Assembly (NCBI RefSeq): GCF_000783395.1
Contig: NZ_JSFK01000027.1
Location: forward strand, 1-64,000
From: Pseudomonas chlororaphis
GTDB lineage: Bacteria > Pseudomonadota > Gammaproteobacteria > Pseudomonadales > Pseudomonadaceae
Direction of reading: 5' to 3'
DNA: 64,000 nt
Numbering within the stretch: position 1 is the first letter of the stretch; each line of letters starts with the position of its first letter. Both the position numbers and the translations under genes were made by a program. Below are positions 50,894-60,299 of the stretch, piece after piece. The notes beneath the pieces are model-generated. The model was not told the origin of the DNA. It ran no database searches and was given only the letters and a program-made list of their open reading frames with translations.

Positions 50894-52204
50894 GTGGAAG
50901 CACATCTGTTGGAATGGCTGAACCTGAGCGTGCGCTGGGTTCACATGATTACTGGCGTGGCCTGGATCGGCGCGTCGTTCTACTTCGTCTGGCTGGAGAA
51001 CAACCTCAACCGCGTCAACCCGAAAACCGGTCTGGCCGGTGACCTGTGGGCGATCCACGGTGGCGGCATCTATCACCTCGAAAAATACAAACTGGCCCCA
51101 CCGGCGATGCCGGAGAACCTGCACTGGTTCAAGTGGGAAGCCTACTTCACCTGGATGTCGGGTATCGCGCTGCTGTGCGTGGTGTTCTACTCCAATCCAA
51201 CGCTCTACCTGCTGGCTCCGGGCAGCACCCTGAGCGGCCCTGAAGGCGTGGCCATCGGTATCGGCTCGCTGTTTATCGGCTGGTTCATCTACTCCTTCCT
51301 GTGCGACTCGGCCCTGGGCAAACGCCCTGCTCTGCTCGGCTTCATTCTGTTCGTGCTGATCATCGGCGCGGCGTACGGCTTCAGCAAAGTGTTCAGCGGT
51401 CGTGGTGCGTACCTGCACGTCGGCGCGATCATCGGCACCATCATGGTCGGCAACGTGTTCCGCATCATCATGCCGGCGCAGCGCGCACTGGTCGCCGCGA
51501 TTGCCGAAAACCGCACGCCGGATCCGGCGCTGCCAGCCAAAGGCCTGCTGCGATCGCGTCACAACAACTACTTCACCCTGCCGGTGCTGTTCATCATGAT
51601 CAGCAACCACTTCCCGAGCACTTACGGCAGCCAGTACAACTGGTTGATCCTGGCCGGGATCGCAGTGTTTGCAGTGTTGGTACGTCACTACTTCAATACC
51701 CGTCATGACAGCCACAAGTTTGCCTGGACTCTGCCAGTGGCAGCGGTGGGCATGATCAGTCTGGCGTACGTCACCGGCCCGATGCCGATGTCGACCGCGC
51801 CGGAAGTGGCCAAGGCGCCAGCGAAAATCGAGTACCAACCGTTGCCGGAAACGGCACTGGGCGGTGGTTTGAAACCGGCTGAAGCGGCACCGGCAGCCCC
51901 TGCCGAACCTGCAGCAGCACCGGCGCAAGCCTCCAACGCAGGGCCTGGCTTCGACAAAGTGCACAACGTGATTCAAGAGCGTTGCACGGTTTGCCATTCG
52001 GCCAAACCAACCAGCCCGTTGTTCAGCGCAGCTCCGGCGGGTGTGATGCTCGACACCCCTGAGCAGATCCGCCAGAACGCGGCACGCATCCAGGCGCAAG
52101 CCATCACCACGCAGATCATGCCACTGGGCAACATCACTCAGATGACCCAGCAAGAACGTGACCTGATCGGTGCATGGATCGCCCAGGGAGCACAGACCAA
52201 CTAA
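50894..52204 (+). CDS. puuD: Membrane urate oxidase with C-terminal cytochrome c domain
   Basis: The 436-residue protein has about eight membrane segments (first: WVHMITGVAWIGASFYFVWL) and the long periplasmic Pro/Ala-rich linker, then a small c-type haem domain with RCTVCH (Cys 364, Cys 367, His 368) and QIMPLG with the Met ligand. PuuD oxidises urate to 5-hydroxyisourate and passes electrons to the respiratory chain. The start is a GTG. It completes the chain urate to glyoxylate with uraH, uraD, puuE, alc and allA. Confidence 0.93.
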   Translation: MEAHLLEWLNLSVRWVHMITGVAWIGASFYFVWLENNLNRVNPKTGLAGDLWAIHGGGIYHLEKYKLAPPAMPENLHWFKWEAYFTWMSGIALLCVVFYSNPTLYLLAPGSTLSGPEGVAIGIGSLFIGWFIYSFLCDSALGKRPALLGFILFVLIIGAAYGFSKVFSGRGAYLHVGAIIGTIMVGNVFRIIMPAQRALVAAIAENRTPDPALPAKGLLRSRHNNYFTLPVLFIMISNHFPSTYGSQYNWLILAGIAVFAVLVRHYFNTRHDSHKFAWTLPVAAVGMISLAYVTGPMPMSTAPEVAKAPAKIEYQPLPETALGGGLKPAEAAPAAPAEPAAAPAQASNAGPGFDKVHNVIQERCTVCHSAKPTSPLFSAAPAGVMLDTPEQIRQNAARIQAQAITTQIMPLGNITQMTQQERDLIGAWIAQGAQTN

Positions 52205-52215
52205 GCAGTAAAAGC

Positions 52216-52280
52216 ATCGCTGGCAAGCCAGCTCCCACAGGGTTTTGCACTGCCTGTGTGGGAGCTGGCTTGCCAGCGAT
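52216..52280. repeat. REP pair, family II (inverted)
   Basis: TCGCTGGCAAGCCAGCTCCC faces GGGAGCTGGCTTGCCAGCGA between puuD and the permease. Confidence 0.85.
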
Positions 52281-52373
52281 TGGCCGCAACGCGGTTTTTA
52301 CCTGATCCAAATAAACAGCTGTGAGCAACCCGGCAGCTGTTAATCACAAGAATAAAAAGATCCGAGGTGTTGC

Positions 52374-53732
52374 ATGTCCGAGCTGTCCAAAGCGCGCATC
52401 CCCGACGCACCCGCCATTCAGCGATTGCCCCTTTTGCAACTGATCCTGGTCGGTTTGCAACATGTTCTGCTGATGTACGGTGGTGCCATCGCGGTGCCGC
52501 TGATCATTGGACAGGCCGCTGGCCTGAGTCGTGAAGAAATTGCCTTCCTGATCAACGCGGACCTGCTGGTCGCCGGCATCGCCACCATCGTGCAGTCCTT
52601 GGGCATCGGCCCGATGGGCATCCGCATGCCGGTGATGATGGGCGCCAGTTTCGCTGCGGTCGGCAGCATGGTCGCCATGGCCGGCATGCCCGGTATCGGC
52701 CTGCAAGGCATCTTCGGTGCAACGATCGCCGCCGGTTTCTTCGGCATGATCATCGCGCCGTTCATGTCCAAGGTCGTGCGCTTTTTCCCGCCGCTGGTGA
52801 CCGGCACGGTCATCACCTCGATCGGTTTGTCGCTGTTCCCCGTGGCCGTGAATTGGGCTGGTGGCGGCGCTGCCGCTGCGCAATTCGGCTCACCGATTTA
52901 TCTGGCCATCGCCGCTCTGGTGTTGGGCACTATTCTGCTGGTCCACCGCTTTATGCGCGGTTTCTGGGTCAACATTTCCGTACTGATCGGCATGTGCTTC
53001 GGCTACATCCTGTGCGGCGCGATCGGCATGGTCGATCTGAGCGGCATGGCCAACGCGCCATGGGTTCAGTTCGTCACTCCGCTGCATTTCGGCATGCCGA
53101 AATTCGAACTCGCACCGATCCTGTCGATGTGTCTGGTAGTCGTGATCATCTTCGTCGAATCCACCGGGATGTTCCTCGCCCTGGGCAAGATCACCGGCCA
53201 GGAAGTCTGCCCACGCATGCTGCGTCGCGGCTTGCTGTGTGATGCCGGCGCCTCGTTTGTCGCTGGTTTCTTCAACACGTTTACCCACTCCTCGTTCGCG
53301 CAGAACATCGGTCTGGTGCAGATGACCGGAGTACGTTGCCGCTCGGTGACCATCGTTGCCGGTGGCTTGCTAATCGTCCTGAGCCTGCTGCCGAAAGCGG
53401 CGTTTCTGGTGGCGTCGATTCCGCCAGCGGTACTCGGTGGCGCGGCGATTGCGATGTTCGGCATGGTTGCCGCGACCGGCATCAAGATTCTCCAGGAAGC
53501 CGACATCGGCGACCGTCGCAACCAGTTGCTGGTGGCGGTGAGCATCGGCATGGGCCTGATCCCGGTGGTGCGTCCGGAGTTCTTCGCGCATCTGCCGATG
53601 TGGATGAGCCCGATTACCCACAGCGGTATCGCCATGGCCACGCTCAGCGCGCTGACGCTGAACCTGCTGTTCAACATTCTCGGCGGCAAAGAGCGCGCAG
53701 CGATCAACGACTGCCACGCGCACCAGCACTAA
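52374..53732 (+). CDS. NCS2-family urate/xanthine permease
   Basis: The 452-residue symporter has about 14 membrane segments and the NAT signature QNIGLVQMTG (Gln near 311) with the VESTGMFLALGKITG region upstream. These place it in the urate/xanthine branch of NCS2, unlike the AzgA-type gene at 33 kb. With puuD and the Tsx-like channels next to it, urate is the most likely cargo. UacT is the name for the E. coli urate carrier; assignment here is by family and context, so no symbol is given. Confidence 0.9.
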   Translation: MSELSKARIPDAPAIQRLPLLQLILVGLQHVLLMYGGAIAVPLIIGQAAGLSREEIAFLINADLLVAGIATIVQSLGIGPMGIRMPVMMGASFAAVGSMVAMAGMPGIGLQGIFGATIAAGFFGMIIAPFMSKVVRFFPPLVTGTVITSIGLSLFPVAVNWAGGGAAAAQFGSPIYLAIAALVLGTILLVHRFMRGFWVNISVLIGMCFGYILCGAIGMVDLSGMANAPWVQFVTPLHFGMPKFELAPILSMCLVVVIIFVESTGMFLALGKITGQEVCPRMLRRGLLCDAGASFVAGFFNTFTHSSFAQNIGLVQMTGVRCRSVTIVAGGLLIVLSLLPKAAFLVASIPPAVLGGAAIAMFGMVAATGIKILQEADIGDRRNQLLVAVSIGMGLIPVVRPEFFAHLPMWMSPITHSGIAMATLSALTLNLLFNILGGKERAAINDCHAHQH

Positions 53733-53752
53733 CAGCAACACAAACAACCCCT

Positions 53753-53842
53753 TGTGGGAGCGAGCCTGCTCGCGAAAGCGGTATGACATTCAACCCATCA
53801 GTTGACTGAAAGAACGCTTTCGCGAGCAGGCTCGCTCCCACA
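53753..53842. repeat. REP pair, family I (inverted)
   Basis: TGTGGGAGCGAGCCTGCTCG faces CGAGCAGGCTCGCTCCCACA between the permease and the first channel gene. Confidence 0.85.
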
Positions 53843-53896
53843 AGGGCTAAGCAACCGCTCTGCGCCTCAAACAATAAAAACAAGAGGGAGCAACAG

Positions 53897-54682
53897 ATGA
53901 TTCGCACGCAAACCAACGTTCTGTTGAGTGGCGGCCTGCTGGCCGCGAGTCAGGCCATGGCCGGCGATTTACTGCTGTGGCAGACCAACAGCCTCAGCTA
54001 CCTGTACGGCAAGAACTTTGCGATCAACCCGTCGATCCAGCAGACGCTGACCTTCGAGCACGCCGACAAGTGGAAATACGGCGACAACTTCCTGTTCGTC
54101 GACAAGATCTTCTACAACGGCAAGGAAGACGCGAACAAAGGCCCGCACGCCTTCTACGGTGAATTCACCCCGCGCTTCTCGTTCGGCAAGATCTTCGACC
54201 AGAAGCTCGAGTTTGGCCCGATCAAGGACGTCTTGCTGGCGATGACCTACGAATACGGCGAAGGTGACAGCGAGGCCTATCTGATCGGCCCCGGCTTCGA
54301 CCTCAAGGTGCCCGGCTTCAACTACGTCACCCTGAACATCTTCCGCCGCCAGACCGAAGGCCCGCGCCCCGGCGACGGCGTCTGGCAGATCACTCCCGGC
54401 TGGTCGTACAGCTTTCCTCTGGGCAATTCCGATGTGCTGATCGACGGCTACCTCGATTGGGTGGTCGACAACGATGAGAACTCGCGCGGCACCTACCACG
54501 CCAACTTGCACATCAACCCGCAGATCAAATATGACTTGGGCAAAGCCCTGGGCTGGAGCCACAAGCAACTGTATGTCGGCACCGAATACAGTTATTGGAA
54601 AAATAAATACGGCGTCGAAAACACCCACAACTTCGACACCAACCAGAACACCGCCAGCCTGCTGGTCAAGGTGCACTTTTAA
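53897..54682 (+). CDS. Tsx-like outer-membrane channel 1
   Basis: The 261-residue precursor has a signal peptide ending near residue 22 (ASQAMA). The mature protein has alternating beta strands with aromatic girdles and ends in a terminal Phe (VKVHF), typical of outer-membrane barrels. LSYLYGKNF, TFEHADKWKYGDNFLF and the YLIGPGFDL motif match the Tsx nucleoside-channel family. Next to the urate pathway and permease it may admit urate, nucleosides or purines. About two-thirds of positions match the next gene. Confidence 0.9.
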   Translation: MIRTQTNVLLSGGLLAASQAMAGDLLLWQTNSLSYLYGKNFAINPSIQQTLTFEHADKWKYGDNFLFVDKIFYNGKEDANKGPHAFYGEFTPRFSFGKIFDQKLEFGPIKDVLLAMTYEYGEGDSEAYLIGPGFDLKVPGFNYVTLNIFRRQTEGPRPGDGVWQITPGWSYSFPLGNSDVLIDGYLDWVVDNDENSRGTYHANLHINPQIKYDLGKALGWSHKQLYVGTEYSYWKNKYGVENTHNFDTNQNTASLLVKVHF

Positions 54683-55055
54683 GATGGCCCGCAACCGTGC
54701 CCCATACCTGTCGTCGGTGCTCTGTTGCGGGGCACTTGAGACCTGGCCGTTGAGTCAGTATTCTCCGCGGCCTCTTGAATTCGGTCTAAAAAAAAGCCCG
54801 GATTTAATTCCTGACCGAAAAGCCAACTTATCCCGGCCCCGGTCAGTACCGAGGCATCCCGAAAACACACTCAATCGACTGTTTTTCAGCAGCCGAGCGG
54901 GTGTTTTTTTGCTTTTCGAAAGCCTTGGCTCGGCTCTTGCTAACAGCAACGAAGCTGACCGATCGGATGACTTTTGCAGCAACGAAAAAAGGCGCCACAC
55001 CAGAGCGCCGATCTTAAAAAAATAAACGTGGAACACCTACTTTGGGAGCAACCGA
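54683..55055. other. 373 bp gap with a sigma-54 promoter
   Basis: The gap between the two channel genes holds a near-consensus sigma-54 element (54925-54941) pointing to the second gene and a GC hairpin GGCGC (54991-54995) / GCGCC (55005-55009) just before it. No other gene is supported. Confidence 0.5.
54925..54941 (+). promoter_or_regulatory. Sigma-54 promoter for the second Tsx-like gene
   Basis: TTGGCTCGGCTCTTGCT matches YTGGCACGRNNNTTGCW at all positions but one. GG (54927-54928) and GC (54939-54940) are ten bases apart, with the expected start near 54952, about 100 bp before the ATG. Confidence 0.65.
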
Positions 55056-55841
55056 ATGAAACGTATGTGCACCAGCCTGATGCTCGCGGGATCGATGTTG
55101 GCCGGCGGCCAGGCCATGGCCGAAGGCCTGCTGCAGTGGCAGAACAACAGCCTGACCTACCTGTATGGCAAGGACTTCCAGGTCAACCCGCGCATCCAGC
55201 AGACCGTCACCTTCGAGCACGCCGATGCGTGGAAGTACGGGGATAACTTCTTCTTCCTCGACAAGATCTTCTACAACGGTGGCAAGGACTTCAGCAACGG
55301 TCCGAACACCTACTACGGTGAGTTCAGCCCGCGCATCTCGCTGGGCAAAGTGCTCGACCAGAAGATCGAGTTCGGCCCGATCAAAGACGTCCTGGTGGCG
55401 ATGACTTACGAGTTCGGCGAAGGCGATACCGAGTCGTACCTGATCGGTCCAGGCTTCGACCTGGCAATCCCGGGCTTCGACTACTTCCAGTTGAACTTCT
55501 ACCAGCGTCACACCCAAGGTGCTCGCGCCGGTGACAACGTCTGGCAGATCACACCGGTCTGGTCCTACACCATCCCGGTCGGCAAGTCGGACATCCTGAT
55601 CGACGGCTTCATGGACTGGGTCACCGACAACGACTCCAACTCCAAAGGCGATTACCACGCCAACCTGCACTTCAACCCACAGGTCAAATACGACCTGGGC
55701 AAGGCGTTGAGTTTTGGCGAGAAGCAGTTGTATGTCGGTGTGGAATACGACTACTGGAAAGACAAGTACGGCATCGACGACACCGGTGCGTTCAAGACCA
55801 ATCAGAGCACCACGAGCTTCCTGGTGAAGTTCCACTTCTGA
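55056..55841 (+). CDS. Tsx-like outer-membrane channel 2
   Basis: The 261-residue precursor is a paralog of the gene 373 bp upstream. It has a signal peptide (MLAGSMLAGGQAMA region), LTYLYGKDFQVNPRIQQTVT, the YLIGPGFDL motif, and a terminal Phe (VKFHF). It would also form a Tsx-type channel in the outer membrane. Length is identical to the first copy and about two-thirds of residues match, so it arose by tandem duplication. It has its own sigma-54 promoter, so the two copies may be switched differently. Confidence 0.9.
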   Translation: MKRMCTSLMLAGSMLAGGQAMAEGLLQWQNNSLTYLYGKDFQVNPRIQQTVTFEHADAWKYGDNFFFLDKIFYNGGKDFSNGPNTYYGEFSPRISLGKVLDQKIEFGPIKDVLVAMTYEFGEGDTESYLIGPGFDLAIPGFDYFQLNFYQRHTQGARAGDNVWQITPVWSYTIPVGKSDILIDGFMDWVTDNDSNSKGDYHANLHFNPQVKYDLGKALSFGEKQLYVGVEYDYWKDKYGIDDTGAFKTNQSTTSFLVKFHF

Positions 55842-55872
55842 TGCGGGTGTAAGTGGCGTCTGCGAGGACGCC

Positions 55873-55962
55873 ATCGCTGGCAAGCCAGCTCCCACAAGTT
55901 CTTTGGTGTAGACAAAATCTGTTTACGACGCAAAGCCCTGTGGGAGCTGGCTTGCCAGCGAT
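55873..55962. repeat. REP pair, family II (inverted)
   Basis: TCGCTGGCAAGCCAGCTCCC faces GGGAGCTGGCTTGCCAGCGA between convergent genes. Confidence 0.85.
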
Positions 55963-55978
55963 TGCCGCACCACCGATC

Positions 55979-57151
55979 TCAAGCGGGAACCACCGCTTCG
56001 GATAGTCCGAGAAACCGGCACAGCTCCTCGCGCTTGGCCAACGCATCGCGCCGCCCCAGATCAATCAACTCGCTGCAATACCCCGCCTCGAACAGCAGAT
56101 AACTCAACACCCCTGCCCCACTCGTCTTGGTCGCTCCCGGCCCACGCAGAAACAAACGCAACGCCGCCGGCAACTCCTGGCGATGCCGCGCCGCGATCTC
56201 ATCGATCGGCTGACTCGGCGAAATCACCAACACCTCCACCGGTGCCACACCCAACTCGCGCGTCGGCGTGCCGGCGGGCATCAAGTGGCTGAACTGGTTG
56301 AGACGCTGCAGCAACTCGATGTCGCTCTCGAGGCTGTCAATGAACGTGCTGTTGAGCATGTGCCCGCCAATCTGCGCCAGCGTCGGCTGTTGCCCCGTGT
56401 AGGCGCGCTCCAGCGGCTGCTGCGGATCAAACCCGCGCGGATTGCCGCTGACACCGACCACGAGCACCCGGCTCGCGCCCAAATGCAATGCCGGGCTGAT
56501 CGGTGCCGATTGCCGCACGGCGCCATCACCGAAATATTCATCACCGATTTTCACCGGCGCGAACAACAACGGAATCGCCGAACTGGCCAGCAGGTGATCC
56601 ACCGACAGTTGCGTCGGCACGCCAATGCGCCGATGGCGCAGCCATGAATCGATCTTGCCGCCGCCCTGATAGAACGTCACCGCTTGCCCCGACTCATAGC
56701 CGAACGCAGTCACCGCCACGGCATGCAATTGCTTGCGCGCGATCGATTCGGCGATGCCGGGCATGTGCAGTTTTTCATTGAGCAGTTCGCGCAGCGGCGA
56801 ACTGTTGAGCAGTGCCACCGGCAGTTGTCGACCGAGGCCGAGCAGGCTGTGGCTGACAAAGCGGCTGGCCTGACGGATAACCCCGGGCCAGTCACTGCGC
56901 AGCACGCGATGGCTGCGAAAGCCCTGCCAGAACAAAGTGAGACGCTCGATGGCAGCGCGGAAATCGGTAGCGCCGCTGGCCAGACTGACCGCATTGATCG
57001 CCCCAGCCGAGGTGCCGACGATCACCGGAAACGGATTGTCCGCGCCCAACGGCAACAATTCGGCAATCGCCGCCAGCACCCCCACCTGATAAGCCGCCCG
57101 AGCCCCGCCGCCGGAAAGAATCAAACCTGTAACCGGTTCAGCTGGGCTCAT
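55979..57151 (-). CDS. Patatin-like phospholipase
   Basis: The 390-residue patatin-fold protein has the oxyanion loop GGGARAAYQVG (residues 14-24), the nucleophile elbow VGTSAGAIN (Ser 48), and the second dyad residue in YFGDGAVRQSAP (Asp). It acts on acyl esters of lipids. No signal peptide, so it is cytoplasmic or membrane-peripheral. It ends near a REP pair and begins 33 bp downstream of the lipid A acyltransferase gene on the same strand, so the two may be co-transcribed. Confidence 0.9.
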   Translation of the reverse strand: MSPAEPVTGLILSGGGARAAYQVGVLAAIAELLPLGADNPFPVIVGTSAGAINAVSLASGATDFRAAIERLTLFWQGFRSHRVLRSDWPGVIRQASRFVSHSLLGLGRQLPVALLNSSPLRELLNEKLHMPGIAESIARKQLHAVAVTAFGYESGQAVTFYQGGGKIDSWLRHRRIGVPTQLSVDHLLASSAIPLLFAPVKIGDEYFGDGAVRQSAPISPALHLGASRVLVVGVSGNPRGFDPQQPLERAYTGQQPTLAQIGGHMLNSTFIDSLESDIELLQRLNQFSHLMPAGTPTRELGVAPVEVLVISPSQPIDEIAARHRQELPAALRLFLRGPGATKTSGAGVLSYLLFEAGYCSELIDLGRRDALAKREELCRFLGLSEAVVPA

Positions 57152-57184
57152 CGCAACACTCCATGGTGCTTGTCAGTGATTGGT

Positions 57185-58117
57185 TCAGCGGCGTTTGGCG
57201 TACAGCTTCGGCTCGCCCGGTGGGCGGCTCTTGAAGCGACGATGCGCCCACAGGTATTGCTCGGGGCAGGCGCGCAAGGCGCTCTCGACCCACTGATTGA
57301 TGCGGATGCAGTCGGCCTCTTCGGTTTCGCCGGGGAAATCTTCCAGCGGTGGGTGAATCACCAAGCGATAACCGCTGCCATCGGCCAGACGTTCCTGAGT
57401 GAATGGCACGACCAGCGCCTTGCCGAGACGGGCGAATTTCGTCGTCGCCGTCACGGTCGCTGCCTGAATGCCGAACAGCGGCACGAAGATGCTCTGCTTG
57501 GCGCCGTAGTCCTGATCCGGTGCGTACCAGATCGCGCGACCGGAACGCAGTAGCTTGAGCATGCCACGCACGTCGTCACGCTCCACCGCCAGCGAGTCGA
57601 GGTTGTGCCGCTCGCGACCCTGACGCTGAACATAGTCAAACAACGGATTCTTGTGCTCGCGGTACATGCCATCGATGGTGTGCTGCTGACCGAGCAGCGC
57701 TGCGCCGATTTCCAGCGTGGTGAAATGCGCCGCCATCAGGATCACGCCTTTGCCTTCGCGCTGGGCCTTTTGCAAATGCTCCAGGCCTTCAACGTGGGCC
57801 AGCCTGGCCAGACGTTCACGCGACCACCACCAGCTCATGGCCATTTCAAAGAAAGCGATGCCGGTGGAGGCGAAGTTCTCCTTGAGCAGACGTTTGCGCT
57901 CGGCGGCGGATTTTTCCGGGAAGCACAGCTCAAGATTGCGCTTGGCAATGCGCCGCCGGTCGCCGGCCACGCGATACATCAAGGCGCCCAAAACTCGACC
58001 GATGGTCAGCAAGGCCGGATACGGCAACTGCACGATCAGCCATAAAAGCCCCAGACCGCACCAGAGCGGCCAGAAGCGTGGCGATAAAAATGCTTTTCGA
58101 AAACGCGGGCGATCCAT
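57185..58117 (-). CDS. Lipid A biosynthesis lauroyl/acyl acyltransferase (LpxL/HtrB-like)
   Basis: The 310-residue membrane acyltransferase starts MDRPRFRKAFLSPRFWP. It has one N-terminal membrane helix, the catalytic AAHFTTLEIG (His-x4-Glu) motif and YREHKNPLFD, all typical of LpxL/LpxM-family secondary acyltransferases of lipid A. It takes acyl-ACP as donor. Which acyl chain and position it adds cannot be told. A longer frame adds 42 unlike residues. Divergent from minC. Confidence 0.88.
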   Translation of the reverse strand: MDRPRFRKAFLSPRFWPLWCGLGLLWLIVQLPYPALLTIGRVLGALMYRVAGDRRRIAKRNLELCFPEKSAAERKRLLKENFASTGIAFFEMAMSWWWSRERLARLAHVEGLEHLQKAQREGKGVILMAAHFTTLEIGAALLGQQHTIDGMYREHKNPLFDYVQRQGRERHNLDSLAVERDDVRGMLKLLRSGRAIWYAPDQDYGAKQSIFVPLFGIQAATVTATTKFARLGKALVVPFTQERLADGSGYRLVIHPPLEDFPGETEEADCIRINQWVESALRACPEQYLWAHRRFKSRPPGEPKLYAKRR

Positions 58118-58234
58118 TAAAGCTTCCGTAAATACAGTGGCCGCGCATTCTACATCGTTCGACCCGGCTTGCGGCTCGCGGGCGTTCTCGTTATAAGTCT
58201 CGGCACTTTTAGTGACAAGCCGTTGTATGCCGAC

Positions 58235-58972
58235 ATGAGCCAAACCGAACCGTTAGACCAAGATCCCGTATTCCAGCTCAAGGGCAGCATGCTGGCCATT
58301 ACTGTGCTGGAACTGGCCCGTAACGACCTCGAAAGCCTCGATCGGCAATTGGCCGCCAAAGTCGCCCAGGCGCCGAACTTCTTCAGCAACGCGCCGCTGG
58401 TTCTGGCGCTGGACAAACTGCCGCCGAGCGAAGGCGCCGTCGATCTGCCTGGGCTGATGCGCGTCTGCCGCCAACATGGCCTGCGCACCCTGGCCATTCG
58501 CGCCAGCCGCATCGAAGACATCGCCGCCGCCATCGCCATCGACATTCCGGTGCTGCCGCCGTCGGGCGCGCGTGAACGACCGCTGGAAACACCCGAAGCC
58601 GAAGTCAAAAAGAAGCCGGAAAAACCGCCGGAACCGACCATCAAACCGACCCGTGTCATCACTACGCCAGTGCGTGGTGGCCAACAAATATATGCCCAGG
58701 GTGGCGATCTGGTCGTGGTGTCTTCGGTCAGTCCGGGGGCGGAACTTCTCGCCGATGGCAACATCCATGTATACGGCCCGATGCGCGGTCGGGCACTGGC
58801 CGGCGTGAAGGGTGATACCAAGGCACGGATTTTCTGTCAGCAATTGAGCGCTGAACTGATCTCCATCGCCGGTCATTACAAGGTTTCCGAAGATTTGCGT
58901 CGCGACCCTATGTGGGGCTCGGGCGTACAGGTCAGCCTGTCGGGCGACGTGTTGAACATCATTCGGCTTTAA
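58235..58972 (+). CDS. minC: Septum-site inhibitor MinC
   Basis: The 245-residue MinC starts MSQTEPLDQDPVFQLKG and has an N-terminal FtsZ-inhibitory domain, a Pro/Glu-rich linker (PEAEVKKKPEKPPEP), and a C-terminal beta-helical MinC domain with GDLVVVSSVSPGAELLADGN and the VYGPMRGRALAGV strand. With MinD it blocks polar division. It leads the minCDE genes, though minD is 169 bp downstream. The start at ATG 58235 is the family N-terminus; an earlier start adds a non-conserved leader. Confidence 0.93.
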   Translation: MSQTEPLDQDPVFQLKGSMLAITVLELARNDLESLDRQLAAKVAQAPNFFSNAPLVLALDKLPPSEGAVDLPGLMRVCRQHGLRTLAIRASRIEDIAAAIAIDIPVLPPSGARERPLETPEAEVKKKPEKPPEPTIKPTRVITTPVRGGQQIYAQGGDLVVVSSVSPGAELLADGNIHVYGPMRGRALAGVKGDTKARIFCQQLSAELISIAGHYKVSEDLRRDPMWGSGVQVSLSGDVLNIIRL

Positions 58973-59141
58973 CGGATACTGCCGCATTTTCCAAGCATCT
59001 CTAAAACGTAGCGAAAACGGCTCAAACGAAGTAGGAAAAAGGCTCAACGCCGAATTCCAGCCAAGGCTGTCCGACTGCAGTAGTTTTCAAGAGATGTTTT
59101 TCAGGGGCTAAAAAGTCCTTCTTCCTTAGGGGTGAAACACC

Positions 59142-59954
59142 TTGGCCAAGATTCTCGTGGTTACATCCGGCAAGGGTGGTGTGGGTAAGACCACCACCAG
59201 CGCCGCTATCGGTACCGGCCTCGCTCTGCGCGGCCACAAAACAGTGATCGTCGACTTCGACGTGGGCTTGCGTAACCTTGACCTGATCATGGGTTGCGAG
59301 CGCCGCGTGGTGTATGACTTCGTCAACGTGGTCAACGGCGAAGCCAACCTGCAACAGGCTCTGATCAAAGACAAGCGCCTGGAAAACCTCTACGTATTGG
59401 CCGCCAGTCAGACCCGCGACAAAGACGCGCTGACTGTCGAAGGCGTGGAAAAGGTTCTGATGCAGTTGAAGGAAGACTTCGATTTCGTCGTCTGCGACTC
59501 CCCGGCCGGCATCGAGAAAGGTGCGCACCTGGCCATGTACTTCGCCGACGAAGCGATCATCGTGACCAACCCGGAAGTGTCCTCGGTACGTGACTCTGAC
59601 CGCATGCTGGGCCTGCTGGCCAGCAAATCGCGTCGCGCCGAAAAAGGCGAAGAGCCGATCAAGGAACACCTGCTGCTGACCCGTTACAACCCGCAACGCG
59701 TTAGCGATGGCGAGATGCTGGGCGTCGAAGACGTGAAGGAAATTCTGGCCGTCACCCTGCTTGGCGTGATTCCGGAATCCCAAGCCGTCCTCAAGGCTTC
59801 CAACTCGGGTGTTCCGGTAATTCTCGACGACCAGAGCGATGCAGGTCAGGCGTACAGCGATGCCGTTGATCGTCTGCTGGGCAAAGAAAAAGAACATCGT
59901 TTCCTCGATGTTACGAAGAAGGGATTCTTCGAGCGCCTGTTTGGAGGTAGGTAA
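59142..59954 (+). CDS. minD: Septum-site ATPase MinD
   Basis: The 270-residue deviant Walker-A ATPase starts with TTG (AKILVVTSGKGGVGKTT, with Lys 11 and Lys 16). It has the switch segment and a C-terminal amphipathic membrane-targeting helix KKGFFERLFGGR. MinD binds the inner membrane with ATP and recruits MinC, and MinE stimulates it to oscillate. Its stop overlaps the minE start (TAATG), so the two are coupled. The TTG start follows AGGGGTG. Confidence 0.95.
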   Translation: MAKILVVTSGKGGVGKTTTSAAIGTGLALRGHKTVIVDFDVGLRNLDLIMGCERRVVYDFVNVVNGEANLQQALIKDKRLENLYVLAASQTRDKDALTVEGVEKVLMQLKEDFDFVVCDSPAGIEKGAHLAMYFADEAIIVTNPEVSSVRDSDRMLGLLASKSRRAEKGEEPIKEHLLLTRYNPQRVSDGEMLGVEDVKEILAVTLLGVIPESQAVLKASNSGVPVILDDQSDAGQAYSDAVDRLLGKEKEHRFLDVTKKGFFERLFGGR

Positions 59955-60208
59955 TGAACCTTTTTGACTTCTTTCGTGCCAACAAAAAGCCAAGTACCGC
60001 CTCGGTAGCGAAAGAGCGTCTACAGATCATCGTGGCGCATGAGCGCGGCCAGCGCAGCACGCCGGATTACTTGCCAGCCTTGCAGAAGGAACTGGTCGAC
60101 GTGATCCGCAAGTACGTCAACATCGGCAACGACGACGTACATGTTGCACTGGAAAGCCAGGGCAGTTGCTCGATTCTGGAACTCAACATCACCCTGCCTG
60201 ATCGCTGA
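59954..60208 (+). CDS. minE: Cell division topological factor MinE
   Basis: The 84-residue MinE starts MNLFDFFRANKKP, the membrane-binding N-terminal helix, followed by the anti-MinCD region (ASVAKERLQIIVAHERGQR) and a beta-rich dimerisation domain (DVHVALESQGSCSILELNITL). It stimulates MinD ATPase and positions the septum at midcell. The start overlaps the minD stop by one base. Confidence 0.95.
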   Translation: MNLFDFFRANKKPSTASVAKERLQIIVAHERGQRSTPDYLPALQKELVDVIRKYVNIGNDDVHVALESQGSCSILELNITLPDR

Positions 60209-60299
60209 GTCGATCCGACAGGTACAGCGGCGGTTCAGGGTCATTCCTTCAGTGGAATGGCCCTGAACCGCCGTTGGCATTTGTTACGAGGCTGTTTTA

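Noticed and set aside
54991..55009. GGCGC hairpin before the second Tsx-like gene as a terminator
   Set aside because: The T-run would serve only the minus strand, where no gene ends nearby.
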